In this document: piece by piece, positions 1 to 11,050 of the stretch
Numbering within the stretch: the first letter of the stretch is position 1
Layout: each line of letters starts with the position of its first letter
DNA from: Cutaneotrichosporon cavernicola
Taxonomy: Eukaryota > Basidiomycota > Tremellomycetes > Trichosporonales > Trichosporonaceae
Direction: 5' to 3'
NCBI RefSeq assembly: GCF_030864355.1
Contig: NC_083394.1
Span: 1,674,001 to 1,738,000, forward strand
DNA: 64,000 bases
The notes under the pieces: generated by a model
Database searches by the model: none
The model's input: only the letters and a program-made list of their open reading frames with translations
What the model was told of the DNA's origin: nothing
Translations under genes and position numbers: made by a program

Positions 1-1
1 T

Positions 2-2807
2 TCGTCATGTACACGCTGCCGTTCGCGCAAGCAGAAATGCGACGGCAAGCTCCCGGCATGCTCCGCGTGTGAGCGCGCAAAGGTTGAGTGCATTGGCTTT
101 GACGCTATCTCCAAGACCAACGTCTCGCGCAAGTGAGTAGTACCACCGTTCTTGCCACTGACGGTCCAGCTACCTCCACCAACTGGAGCAGGAGGTCGCT
201 TCGTTGCGTGCTCAGGTGGCGTCGTTGCAGTCGGGAGGCGGTGGTGGCGACCCCGTCGGGCGCACCAAGCGCGACATTGGTGCCAGTTCTTCCCATACGG
301 TTAGCTCGTTTGGCGGTTCGTCGGGCCTGGCTATCGACCCAACGTTGCAGGGTCCGGAGGGCGAGCCACCAATGCGTTCGCCGTGGGACTCGCCGTCAGG
401 AATACCCAGCCGGAGACCTGACTATCCCCTTCCGCTCAACAACAGCGACTCGCCCCGATCGCCAGTCGTCGGCAGCAGCAGCAGTCGGCGATCGGTGTCT
501 CGGGAGCGGAATCAGAACCCGATAACCTCGGGCGCCGCTGCCGCGACCTCACTTACGCGCATGGTGCAAGACGCTGCGTTGCGTACTGGTCACGCCGTGT
601 CGGGCTCATCGGGCGCGACGCTTTTCAACTCGTCCAACGGCCGCGCGGGAGAGTCGCCAAGCGACAGCAAGGACTCACCTGTTACCCATATGGATCATGA
701 CCGCGAGGGCGATTACCACATGTCCCCAGAGCGCGTCGTTACGCCGAGGTCAGCTGCGATGCAAGCGCCGAGCGGACGCGCGCCCTCCGCTTCGTCGTCG
801 TCGGGCAGGCGGACGCGCCGTGCCTTCGTCGTGCCCCCTCTCCCGCCGCAGCCGGCCGTTGAGCGTCTTGTGGCGGCGTACGTCGACTTCGTCGGCGTCA
901 CTGCGCCCATCATCCATATCCCGACCCTCGGCAAGCAATTACAGCGCATGCGTGAGGGCGTCGACGTCGACGAGAGCGACGTCTTTGTCGTAATGATGGT
1001 GCTGGCGCTGAGCTCAATGGCGAGTTCACGCTTTGTCAACCCACCAGACGAGTTACGCACTTGTTCAGAGGCGTTCCACAATGAGGCGCTCAATCACCTT
1101 GATTCGGTGTTCGAGTCGCAGAACTACATCAGTCTGCAGGCGATCCTGCTCCTTGTGTGGTATTCGCTACTCAACCCGGACAAGGGCTCCATTTGGTTCC
1201 TTGTTGGCCTCGCGACGCGCACCTGTGTTGACCTCGGCTTCCACAACGAGAACAACTCCCAGACTGAGAAGGTTGACAACCTGGAGCTCGACATGCGCCG
1301 CCGCCTCTTCTGGATCACGTACAAGATGGACCGACTTCTCTCGCAGTCTCTCGGCCGTCCGCCCAGCATCCCGGACGGGTTCATCTGCGCCGCCTTGCCG
1401 GCGGTCCAGCACGATGTTGACATCAAGCCGGGCCAGTACGGGCCGTACACGGGCGAACCCTGTGCGTACAAGGCCGTGTTCGTGCACACAGTCAAGCTCC
1501 GCCAGCTGCAGTCGGAGATCTTGAACAACACATATGGTGTCAACAATCAGCCCGCGCCCAAGGAGGAGTGGTTCGACGACATGTTTGAGCGGCTCAAGTC
1601 GTGGCTCTCCAGTGCGCCGGAACCGCGTGGCACCGTTTCGACAGAGGGCTATGCCATCTCGTTCCACAACTCGTGTCTGCTGCTCTTCCGCCCATCTCGC
1701 GGCAACCCCAAGCCGAGCCGCACCGCGTTGGGCACTGTTCTGGCCAGTTCAAGCTACATCATCCGCATCTACCGCAGGATGCAGATCAACAACCGCATCA
1801 GCTGGCTGTGGATGACGAGTCATTTCTCGTTCATGGCCGGACTCTCCTACCTGTACGCGTTCTACAACTTGTACAGCTTGGGCGACGGGCGTGTCCCCTC
1901 GCTGGACGAAGCGATGGTTGACGTTGACTCGTGCCTTGCCGTTCTCGAATACCTTGCACGTGAGTCGCCTCTGCTTTCGCCGGAAGGGGCCTGCATGCCC
2001 TTCGAAGACAGCCTGCTAACGGTAGCGCGTGTGCCTTCGGCCCAGGCGTGTCACGACACTATGAAGAGCGTGTCGCAGGCCATCATCGAGCAACTCTCCA
2101 AAATGTCGCCTCCGCGCAAGGACGGGCTTCCTCAGGCGCGTTCTCCCGGTGGTCGGTTCCGCGCCGCGGCACTCAGCTCGGCGCGCGACGACCCGTTGCC
2201 GAACGACGCGACGTTCCCCGCGCCGCTCCCGCCCACGACGCTCCCGTACGAGCTCACTCTCCTCGAGCATCTCTTCCTTAACCCTCTCACCTCCCATCAC
2301 AAGGCATCAGGATACACGAACGGAGCCAAGGCCGCCGCGGCGGCTGCGCAGGTCCGTAAGAGCTGCACCAAGGTGAGCGTGCGCAACGACGCCGCGGCGA
2401 CGACAAGGACCCAGGGCAGTATTCCCGCGAGCCTGCCGCCAAGCGCGTTCCACTCGTTCGGGCCGTACGGTATTGCCGCACAGGTTTCGGGCGGCAATCA
2501 GGGCACGCCGTCGCTCGCGAGCGTCGCTGGCGCGTGGCTCGGTAGCAGCTCGGGGCAGGCAGCAACGAGTGCGGTCGTTCCCGGCGCGCCGTCAGGCGTT
2601 CCGAACGCGATCAACGCCGAGCTCGCACTCTCGGGCATGACTGGCGGTGACACGAACGGTACTGGTGCAGCAGACGCGACTGGCGTCGACCCTTCCGCAA
2701 GCTTTGACATCTTCTCATTCCTCATGGACGAGGAGGGCGGTTTGAACGGCCTCAACACGGGATGGAACGCGCTGGATGTGCCTGCCGACTTCCCGCTATG
2801 GAGCTAG
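2..2807 (+). CDS. Zn2Cys6 fungal transcription factor, 5' end missing
   Basis: Likely a nuclear DNA-binding regulator. The left edge cuts the gene just before the zinc cluster. Exon 2-132 encodes a cluster with spacing C-x2-C-x6-C-x6-C-x2-C-x6-C (first Cys codon at 8-10). A 37-nt intron (133-169) follows, then exon 170-2807. The join reads SRNYLHQLEQEVASLRAQ, the short linker and coiled-coil expected after a Gal4-type cluster. The middle part (for example FWITYKMDRLLSQSLGRPPS) matches the fungal-specific transcription factor domain. The C-terminus is Ala/Ser/Gly-rich and ends in acidic and aromatic residues, a plausible activation region. At least 922 residues are visible. The target pathway cannot be named from sequence. 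The true start lies outside the window. Confidence 0.9.
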
Positions 2808-3214
2808 ACGCGAGTGCGAGCAAAGTGCGCCAAGAAGATGGCACCCCGGTGGGCCAGTGGCGCTGGTGCGAATGTGCCAGCCCAAGGGCCGAAGGGCTGG
2901 AGGAACAGTTTACTTGCAGCCAAGCTGCGTAATCAAAACCCACTAGAGGACATTGGTCTTGGGATAGTGTATGCGTATGGACATGTTAACCCGACCCGAG
3001 CCTGGCACGGACCGACGTGACTAAGTGACCAAGTGAACAAGTAACGAACATGACCAAAAGGACCAAAAAGTAGTGCACGGACCGTCTTCCGATGTGCTGA
3101 GCCATGGGCCATCTTGGCTTTCGCAACGCTCGAGCTCACCTTTTTCCCGTTCCGTGGATCCATTCTTATTCTCATTCTCATTCTCTCACTCACTCGTCTT
3201 CTCATTCGCGTACA

Positions 3215-3726
3215 ATGGCAACACCTTTGGCCCCACTCGCCAGCTCCACCACAGCGACGATCACCAGCTGGACGACAGTAGTGGCCGCGGCTGCGACCGG
3301 GACCGCAACCGGCTGCGTGGGCAAGGGGTGCAAGAAGACGGACAAGGGCAAAGTCGCCGGCATTGCTGTCGGGTGTGTGCTCGGTGTGTTTGTCGTTGCC
3401 GGGGCGCTCGCACTGCTGTGGTTTCGGGCGCGGCGGAAGAGGGACGACAAGTGGACGAAAGCCGACCCGCGCATATCAGTCGTGTCTCCTGAAGAGGTTG
3501 TGGTGCATGTGAGTCCCTAGTCTGTCTCCCAACCCTCCTCCGTTGACACCAGCCCCCAACTCCTGTCGCGACGCGCGCACCGTACCGCCCACACATCTCG
3601 CTCGGCCGCGACGGGTGCTACACGCCCGTGCAGTACGAGGGTGAGGAGACGTACGTGTACCAACCTCATTCCAACGCGAGCAAGAGCAGTCTGGGCGCGA
3701 CCGAAGAGCGGCCGCATCCGGGATAA
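3215..3726 (+). CDS. Small single-pass membrane protein, Ser/Thr-rich ectodomain
   Basis: Exons 3215-3508 and 3553-3726 with a 44-nt intron (GTGAGT donor, GACACCAG acceptor) give about 155 residues; the join keeps frame and reaches a stop at 3724-3726. Residues 1-45 are rich in Ala, Thr and Ser and hold two Cys in a GCVGKGCKK motif. Residues 47-70 form one hydrophobic helix, followed by a basic stop-transfer cluster (RARRKRDDK) and a polar tail with several Tyr. The layout resembles small fungal surface or sensor-like proteins with a mucin-like outside, but no named family is recognised. An in-frame ATG at 3104 would add a His/Ser-rich stretch; 3215 is preferred because it sits next to the Ala/Thr-rich segment. 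It converges on THI20, 73 bp away. Confidence 0.7.
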
Positions 3727-3799
3727 TTCAAAGTGGACAGTCTATGCATAGTCGATCTTTCGATCTCTCTTTGTGTTCTTTGTTCAAAGAAGACTGCAT

Positions 3800-5910
3800 C
3801 TACCAGCTCTGGTCGAGCCCCATCTGCCAAAACGCGCGTTCGAGGCGCGTGCACTCTGCAAAGATCTGACTCAGGCGCTGGACCTTTGCCGCGCTGGGCT
3901 GTTCGCGGACCACGCGTTCCTCGAGGGTCGCGATACCACGGCGCACCGCCCCGATAAAGTCGGGGCCGGCGTAGTCGTCCATCCACCGCTTGTAGGGGTT
4001 TCCGTCCTCGATTGTCTCGCCGGTCGCCACGCGCGATTTGAGCCACAGCCCAACCTCACCATACCCAATCAGGCAGGAGAGGACGGCGACGAGCATGTCC
4101 AGCACGTCGCCGGAATTGGCCATGTCCAGGACGTAGCGGGCGTACGCGGACGACGCGGCCGATTCGGGGAGAGCCTCGAGATCGGCGCGGCTAATGCCGA
4201 ACGACGCGCAGAACTGGGATCAGCGAATTACAGCAATTGAATTGGATTGAGCGTATGCTGCTGCCGAGACCTCGCCCGCCCGCCCAAACCCACCTCAATG
4301 TGCATCTCGCTCTCGCGGGCGACGTGTAGCGCAATCTCGGAGAGCGCTCGGATCGTCGCCATATCCTCAACCCTTGCAGCGCCTGCAGCGTGCGCACGCG
4401 CATAGTGCCTGAGGTAGTGGTAGTCCTGTGTGATGTAGTGGACGAACGCCTCGCGGGGGAGTGTACCGTTGCCAAGCGCAATGACGAACGGGTGCTTGAC
4501 GTATGCGTCCCAGTCTGGGGCGTTGGCGATGAGGTGCGACGTGAACGGGGCGGGGTTGTGGATTGTGGGTCTGTCGTCAGCCGAATTTGTATTGGTTGTG
4601 AATGGGCGATGAGAACGGGACAGGAGAGAGTCTACTCACGTAGGGATCACACGCGGCGCCACAGAGTGTCCGTGGTTGAGCGGCCCGTTTCCGCGGCCCA
4701 TCTTCGGTGCAGTGGCAATCGCCGTTTGGGTGTACGCGATGGCCTTGCGTACGGCATCATGCGAGATACGCTTGCGCCCCTTCATGTCACCATTGGGCTT
4801 ATCCGCCTTGTCGCCATTGACCTGGCGCGCCTCAGCCTCGAGGGCGTAGCATGACGCAAGCGCCGCCGAGAGGGTACACCCTGTGCCGTGAGTCGACGAG
4901 GTATCAACACACGGTCCGACGACGAGTGTCATTCCGTCGTCTTCGACCAGGAGATCGACGACAACGTCCTCGCTCCGTGGTGCGAGGTTGAGAGTGGCGC
5001 GGTAATCGTCGATAACGGCAATCGGTCCCGGAGTAAGCCAAACAACCGACACGTCTCCATTCTTTTCGATAAACTCTTCCACCGAAGAACGGGTAACGGG
5101 CAAATGTCCACCTTTCAGAAGAAGAGCTGGACCATTAAGCACCGGATACAGCTCCTTTGCAAGGGCGACCACGTCACCGAGATTCTTCGGGTTTGGATTA
5201 GACCCCGACCCCAACAACACGCCGGCCTCGGGAATGTTGGGCGTCACAAGGTCCACTAAGGGGAGGAGGTGTGACATAAGAGCATGGCGGGCCGAGTGGG
5301 CGAGCAGTTCATGTCCCGACGTGCTGATCATGACTGGGTCCAAGACGAGGAATGGGCGGGTCGCGAGGGCCGAGAGATACGATGCCAAAGCTGAAATGGT
5401 TGGGGGACCCGCTAGCATGCCAAACTTGATTGCGGTGGGGACAAGGTCGTCACTGAAGAGCGATTCGAGTTGCTCAGTGACGAATTCGGGGGGCACAACG
5501 TGCACGCCCTGTACGCCAAGGGTATTTTGGGCTGTGAGGGCGGTGATTACGCTGCTGCCATAGCAGCCGAGGGCGGAGACAGTCTTCAGGTCGGCCTGGA
5601 TGCCAGCGCCGCCGCCAGAGTCGGAGCCTGGGGTTAGGTGAGAGTGTGGGGGGGGGGGGGGGGGGGGAGGGAGGACAGGGGGGTTGGTGAGAGGAGGAGG
5701 AGGAGGAGGGGCGACTGGGGGGTTGGTGAGAGGAGGAGGGGGGATGAGGGAGAGGGGAGGCTGAGCTCAATGCTGAGCTCAATGCCCATAACCCGGCGGC
5801 CTGCGGCTCACCCACGTACCAGCGATAGTGAGCACATGTGGCGGGATAACAGCGTCGAGGTTCATGTTTGCGATTGCAGAGACAGAGAGATGTGAAGCTT
5901 GGTTTGACAT
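3800..5910 (-). CDS. THI20: Thiamine biosynthesis bifunctional HMP-P kinase / TenA protein
   Basis: Exons 5820-5910, 4640-5627, 4294-4570 and 3800-4213 (complement) give 589 residues, close to yeast Thi20. The N-terminal half is a ThiD kinase phosphorylating hydroxymethylpyrimidine and its phosphate: the substrate and nucleotide segment reads GSDSGGGAGIQADLKT, and the C-terminal anion-hole motif HGTGCTLSAA is intact. The C-terminal half is a TenA/thiaminase-II domain (FVHYITQDYHYLRHYARAHA; Cys in FCASFGIS), used to salvage thiamine breakdown products. Intron 1 (5628-5819, 192 nt) is unusually long here and holds a 20-base C run on the sense strand. No TPP riboswitch was recognised. An internal Met at 5865 is an alternative start. 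It is divergent from the acidic protein gene across 151 bp. Confidence 0.93.
5648..5667. repeat. 20-base poly-G run (C run on THI20 sense strand)
   Basis: An uninterrupted run of 20 G on the plus strand, followed by G/GGA-rich sequence to about 5760. It lies in THI20 intron 1, a few bases upstream of the acceptor on the sense strand, where it forms a poly-C pyrimidine tract just before CTAACCCCAG. Homopolymers of this length are prone to length change and sequencing error, so the exact count is uncertain. Confidence 0.9.
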
Positions 5911-6061
5911 GGTGCCGAGTCAGTCTAATTTAAGTCGGTGTTTTTGACCGGGGCCCCGGAATGCCACAGTCATCTAGACCGATGGACTGGAACACATTGT
6001 GAGTCTAGCGATTCCGCGTTGACACGTTCATCAACACTCCTTTACCCACGAATCGTACAAC

Positions 6062-6943
6062 ATGTCAGAGAACAAGGATGGTGAGTCGTGCATGCGGATG
6101 TGGATGGATGGATAGAATGGGGATGGGATGGAGCATGGTATGGTGTGGATGCGAGGAGCCATTTGTGTACACGCGGGGACTCTCGACGCTTGCTCCAACG
6201 CCATCCAGAGCTACCACGCATCTTGTCCAAAGCTCCGCATCCACAACTATCATGACACTGAGAATGTCCATCATGGGAAGTACGTTGGACCGGACTCAGG
6301 TCATTTCGACATTGCCACAGGATCCACTCGAGCGATTAATCCATCCAGGCAAACGCTGACATCAGCCGTCACTGTCGATGAGGCCAAGGTCGTTGACCCG
6401 GTCCCGGAGCATGTTGATGTGAGTCGTAGCAATTGGTGGGATGTAATGGTGCTGACGCGTCCCTTTTTGTTCCATCCCCTCTCCTTCCACTTCACAATAG
6501 GCCCCCGAGAACGGCACCGCTCTCGATTCCGACGACGACGTGAGCGACGTCGAGGCCGACGACGAGGGGCTTGACGACGGACTGGATGACGACGACGACG
6601 AGTTTGAGGACGACGAGTTTGAGGAGGATGAGGATGAAGAGTATGAGGATGATGACGATCCGAATGCTGAGGGCCGCCGGATGCTTGCTGAGCTTGTCGA
6701 GGTGAGTTGGATGTTGGATGGGGATTTGTAGCAGCGACAGTGTGCCCTACCGCCATCCGGATCGCTAGGCGTCGCTTACGCCAGGACGGGGACGTCGAGA
6801 CCGACGACGAGGATGACGCGTTCGATGGCAACGTCGTGGCCGGCAAGAAGCGAAAGGTCGGTGAGGCGGATGGTGACCTCGTCGGCGACGCCCACCCGCC
6901 GCCCAAGAAGCGCGTCGAGACTGAGGACGATGCCGAGGAGTAG
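6062..6943 (+). CDS. Small highly acidic nuclear protein with C-terminal NLS
   Basis: Exons 6062-6080, 6366-6418, 6501-6701 and 6785-6943 give about 143 residues in one frame. The centre is almost all Asp and Glu (from DSDDDVSDVEADDE through EDDDDPNAEGRRMLAEL). The C-terminal exon carries two basic nuclear-localisation-like motifs, AGKKRKV and PPPKKRVE, the second strikingly like the classic SV40-type signal. Acidic, NLS-tagged proteins of this size are often histone chaperones or prothymosin-like, but the CHZ motif was not seen, so function is not assigned. Intron 1 is long for this genome (285 nt), so a further small exon inside it cannot be excluded. It converges on the stress-protein gene. 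Confidence 0.7.
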
Positions 6944-7129
6944 TTTTGTAGCTATTGGATGTATCTGAGCTGTCGATACTGCTTGAGGGAGGTAAGCTTT
7001 CCTCGCTGCGACGCCGTTAGTAGCCACCATCTCATCAACAACGACACTGCATTACAACGTCCATACTCGGTATACGTGTAGATGTTTGGGGATAAAGCTC
7101 GGGGTGGCTCGGACACGCTCGGACACGCA

Positions 7130-9331
7130 CTACTCCTCGACGACGACCTTGACGTTGACCTTCGGCTCGTCGTGGAGTTCCTCGCTGTGGTGCTCGTCGT
7201 GGTGCCGATCGATGTGCTTCTCATGGTGCATGCCATGGTGCTTATCGTGGTGCTTGGGCTCGTCGTTGTCGTCGTCGTCGTCGGCAGCGTCCAGGACGTC
7301 GTCCTCCTGCTTCGACGGGGCCGTCTTCTCGATGTTGGCTGATGCCAGCGAGACGCGCGGCGAGCGGCGCAAGTCCTCGGGGTTGGTGTGGTGGAGCGGG
7401 CGGCGCAGGCGACGGCGCGCGACCATGACCGGCACAGACGACTTCTGCACGAGGTAGTGCGACGTCGAGCCGAGGAGGATACTGCTGTTAGCTACACGGA
7501 TGAACAATAGCTCACCCCTTGATCTGGCCCAGGCCGCGCGAGCCGACAATCACCAGCGTCGGCTCGAGGAAGTCGATAACGTCGAGCAGCATGTAGCGCG
7601 CGTTCTGGGCGTGCATAGCCTGGCACGTCACGGTAACGTTGAGGCGCGTGCGCTCAAGCAGACCCGTCACCTGGCGCACGAGGAGGAGCGCGGTCGTCTG
7701 ACGCTCCTTTTGCAACTTCATCTTGTTTTGCTGGTCCTTGTTGCTCCAGTTTTTCGGATCGACTTTGTCCTCGTTCTCATTGACCGAGATGAGGAAGACC
7801 TCGTCACCGTCGCGCGCGACCGTGCCGATAGCCCACTCAACCGCGTACCGGCTCTCCTCGGACAGGTCGCTCAGGACGACGTAACGCCGCATGCGCTTGC
7901 CGCTATCCTCAAGCGCTGCGTCCGGGTCGCCCTGCGTCAGTTGAATTGTACACCTGTCACGCGCAAACGTCGGGCGCGAAGTGACGAGGTCGAGACCAGA
8001 GCGCTCCGATTTGCGGACCTTGTCACCAGGCTTGGCGAACAGCGGCTCAGGTGGCACAACGACGTTGGGCCCTTCTCCAAGCAAGTCCTGCTCGACATCC
8101 TCACCAAAGACGTCAAAGTTGTCCTGCTTGGTTTCATGATTGATGGAATCGTCGCGTGACGGGTCGGCGTAGAACGCGTTGGCAGTAGTGTTCTTCTCCG
8201 TCTCCTCGTCGAAGAACGTCTCAGGGTCCCACAAGTCATCGTCGTCGTAGTCGAGCGGCTCGTCGACCTCGTCGCTCGCGTGGTGTTCGTCGTCAGCGTG
8301 GTGATCGTCGTCGTCCTCGTCCTCGTCGTGCAGCACCACGGTCTTCTCAACGGGCTTCTCGGCAATCTGGACGCCAGACTCGCCATCGGCCTCCTCGCCA
8401 CCACTCGACTCGGGCGAGTCATATGCAGACGAGCGCGGGCGGTAGCGTCCTCGCCCGCGGTCACTAACTAGTCCCTCGACGTCCGAGTCCGCAGCGAGCG
8501 AGTCCTTGCGGAGCGCTACAATGTCAGGACTAGGCGAGCGCTCGCGACGCTCTTCACGCGCTTTGCGCGCACGGAAGAAGGGACTGGGGGAGCGTGACCT
8601 CGGTTCGCTCTTCGACAGTCGGCTGCCGATCGGTTTGGACGGCACCAAGAGCGACTTGTTTGGCTTGACGGGAGCCGTGGATGAGGACTCGACGGGAACC
8701 GGGGGAGGCATCACCTGTTGCGGGTTCGCGACGGCCGCAGCGCGAAGTGCCAGTGCTGCGAGAGCGCCAGCTGTCGGCTTGGATGTGGCTGCGAGAGCGC
8801 CAGCTGTCGGCTTGGATGTGGGAGTCGAGGTACCAGATGACTGAGCCGCGCCGGACGACGTGCGTCCGCGTCCGAGGGCTGCGCGGATCAAGTCATCCGA
8901 CTGTTGTTCAAGGGTGCGTGGGTTAGGAGCAGGAGGGGAAGGTTTGGGTGCAGAGGCAGGCGAGGCGGGGTTGATTGTGGAAGAATTGAGCGTCAGTATG
9001 GGGATCTGGGGTGATGATGAGGACGAAGCATTCCAGTCGACAGCTTCAGTATCAGTTGCAGGGTACGGTGTGAGATCGACAGACATGCGCCTGCGGAATC
9101 GTTGCCACAGACTGGACGGGTCGACTTGTGGGAGTGGAGCTGGATCGCTATCCAGCGTTGCGCTTGTCTTCTCCTTGCCCAGTGAATCTTGGCTTACCTG
9201 GGGTTAGCGGGAGCAATGGAAAGTGAGTGACATACCTCATCCTTGCCGGCCTTTCCAGAGAACACTTTGAGCCGGCCAAAGTAGTCGGAGATGGCAGGAG
9301 GTAAGGATGAGGTGCGGTGCAGTGGGGCCAT
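7130..9331 (-). CDS. Universal stress protein (UspA) domain protein, long disordered N-terminus
   Basis: Exons 9236-9331, 7516-9197 and 7130-7481 (complement) give about 709 residues. The Usp fold lies near residues 468-620: it starts MRRYVVLSDLSEES and holds the nucleotide-loop signature GSRGLGQIKG / ILLGSTSHYLVQKSSVPVMV, split by a 34-nt intron. Usp proteins bind ATP or other nucleotides and act in stress signalling; the ligand here is unknown. The first ~450 residues are Ser/Pro-rich and disordered, with a perfect 11-residue tandem repeat and a long Asp/Glu/His stretch. The tail after the fold is His-rich (KHHDKHHGMHHEKH). The last intron ends in CAGCAG; using the second AG fits the family best. 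A possible extra 5' exon at 9740-9818 could not be joined. Confidence 0.8.
8755..8820. repeat. Perfect 33-bp tandem duplication inside the stress-protein gene
   Basis: Two adjacent identical 33-bp units (8755-8787 and 8788-8820). They encode an 11-residue repeat read on the minus strand as SKPTAGALAAT / SKPTAGALAAL at the boundary, within the disordered N-terminal region. Identity at DNA level suggests a recent duplication. Confidence 0.9.
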
Positions 9332-9739
9332 TGCCGTGAGGTTATGCGAGGACACGGAGTAAGGTGACACGATCGTGAGTCAACGCGTGAAGGGTAAGTC
9401 ACGAGCAGATCGTGAAGATGCGATTGAGGAGCGAGGAGGATGAGCGAGTTTTGCGGGTCGTAGATGACAACGAGAGGTGTCAGCACGAGAACCAAGGCGC
9501 CAAGTGGATGGGGAAGATGCGGTAGGGCAGCAGAGTAAAGAGAAGCGGAGGAAGATGAGAATCTGTCACGGCAAGGTTGTTGCACGCCACGACGGTTTCG
9601 AGTCATCACCGCGGCCTGACCAGCGGACGAGGCCGAGGGTCCGTCCTGTCGACGTCTGGCTCGATCGCTCAAAGAGGCAGGTGACCGTCATCCAGATCCT
9701 GATCAGAGTCTAACACTGGTGATGGACGTGGACACTTAC

Positions 9740-9818
9740 CGTAGTCGGCAGCCTGCTCGACATTGTTGTTTGTCCGCTGCGAGTCAGATGAGGACGATCG
9801 GAAGCGGGGGAAGTGCAT
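9740..9818 (-). other. Candidate exon upstream of the stress-protein gene
   Basis: On the minus strand this segment begins just after a strong acceptor-like sequence (C-rich tract, CTCTAAC, then GACCAG). It opens with an ATG reading MHFPRFRSSSSDSQRTNNN and ends at a consensus donor GGTAAGTG at 9733-9740. It therefore looks like a real exon. I found no acceptor that joins it in frame to the exon starting at 9331, so it may be a 5' UTR exon, part of an alternative transcript, or belong to a separate small gene with the ORF at 10090-10368. Confidence 0.4.
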
Positions 9819-10089
9819 GCTGGTCGGGGGGGTTAGAGGAGGGGGGGGGAAAGGGGAGGGGAGTGGAGGTCTGTGTGGAGGAAGGGTGTGTTGAATGAAA
9901 GAGGGAGTGGAGTGGAGAGCTTGGAGAGGGATGACGGAGAGAGGGGATGTGTTTTTGTGTTGGTTACGACTAACGAGCGAGCGTACAGTAATGTACTCTT
10001 TTGCTCAGTTGACTGATCACGGACCAAAGGACGGAAGGACGAGAGAGACAAAAGCACAGTCCTCCAGTCCGCCGGGCCGCCGGGCAACA

Positions 10090-10368
10090 CTAGACCGAAC
10101 TCGCCGATGATTTCGTTAGACTGGTCGCCTCCTGTAGCTCCTGCAGCTCCTGTAGCTCCTCTCGCCCCTCAATGCCCATCTCCAATCCCCAAATCCCCAG
10201 ATCCCAAGTCACCAGGTTGCGAGCACGGATCGGCGGGGCGAGGAGCGAGGAGCGAGGAGCGAGAAGAGGGAGAGAGTGGCGAGCATAACGCACCGAAAGG
10301 GCAAAGCGAGCGGAACGATCCGAGATGCCGAGGTCGCGCAGTTTCTGCAACAGATCGGGGGTTGACAT
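10090..10368 (-). CDS. Possible small protein of unknown function
   Basis: An open frame of 92 codons starting MSTPDLLQKLRDLGISDRS. The first 26 residues look protein-like and are followed by a donor-like GTGCGT, so this may be only the first exon of a spliced gene. The rest is low complexity and includes a 12-bp repeat coding REELQELQELQE. No family recognised. It may belong with the candidate exon at 9740-9818. Weak support. Confidence 0.3.
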   Translation of the reverse strand: MSTPDLLQKLRDLGISDRSARFALSVRYARHSLPLLAPRSSLLAPPIRARNLVTWDLGIWGLEMGIEGREELQELQELQEATSLTKSSASSV

Positions 10369-11050
10369 GGCGTCGTTGTGAGAAATGAGTGTTTCAGTCT
10401 TGTGTGGCGCTGATGTTGATGTGGATGTTGATGTGGATGTGGATGGATGGATGTTGAGTTTGTGGATGATTGGTGGGATAGGGCGCTGTTGCGGTTCAAG
10501 TCAAGTGTAACTGTAACCTGTACTAGGGGTAGGGATGAAGGCAAGGAAGGGTAGGTGGGCGGCGGGGAGGGGGAGACGAGATGGGCCGGCGGGTGGTGAC
10601 GTTGGAATTAGCCCCTCTGTATGCACAGGTACTCTGACCGACTCTCTGACCATATGGTCCCTTATTACATACCATATTGCCTTGTTACCAAGTGCTTTGC
10701 GGAGAGGCCACCAAATCTCTCCGATCACCCTACCGTACTTGCGTCATATTCATGTTGCTCCTAATTGCTCCATTGCTTGTTTGGCCCATTTGCCCAATTG
10801 GTCTGCTCACAAATCAACCCCACGAGTACCTTTACACAGCCATCAAGGAAATTTCCACAGACAATGCATACAAGTTCGTCCGGTTTGCGTGTGTAGAATG
10901 ATGCGTACGATGCGCGGCTGTACTGCTTGTATAAACAAGAAAAAATGCGTATGTATCGAGAGACCTCTCTTCCTCTTTTGACCGCTCTCTCCACCTCCAG
11001 GTCCGTCACTGCCTCTGCCAGCTACCTCTTCTGCCTCCTCCTCCATCAAC
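10369..11050. other. Intergenic region, no gene seen
   Basis: About 680 bp of mixed composition between the small ORF and the 3' end of the YTH gene. It begins with a short GATGTG-type repeat (10410-10445). The AT-rich middle (10630-10980) has only short random frames. Nothing supportable as a gene or RNA. Confidence 0.6.

Noticed and set aside
3073..3492. Overlapping frames on both strands across the small membrane protein
   Set aside because: They are shadows of a GC-rich coding region; only the spliced plus-strand frame gives a coherent topology.
5628..5819. Possible TPP riboswitch in the long THI20 intron
   Set aside because: No conserved CUGAGA/ACCUGA-like core found; the intron is filled by G/GGA repeats and a short duplicated GCATTGAGCTCA word.
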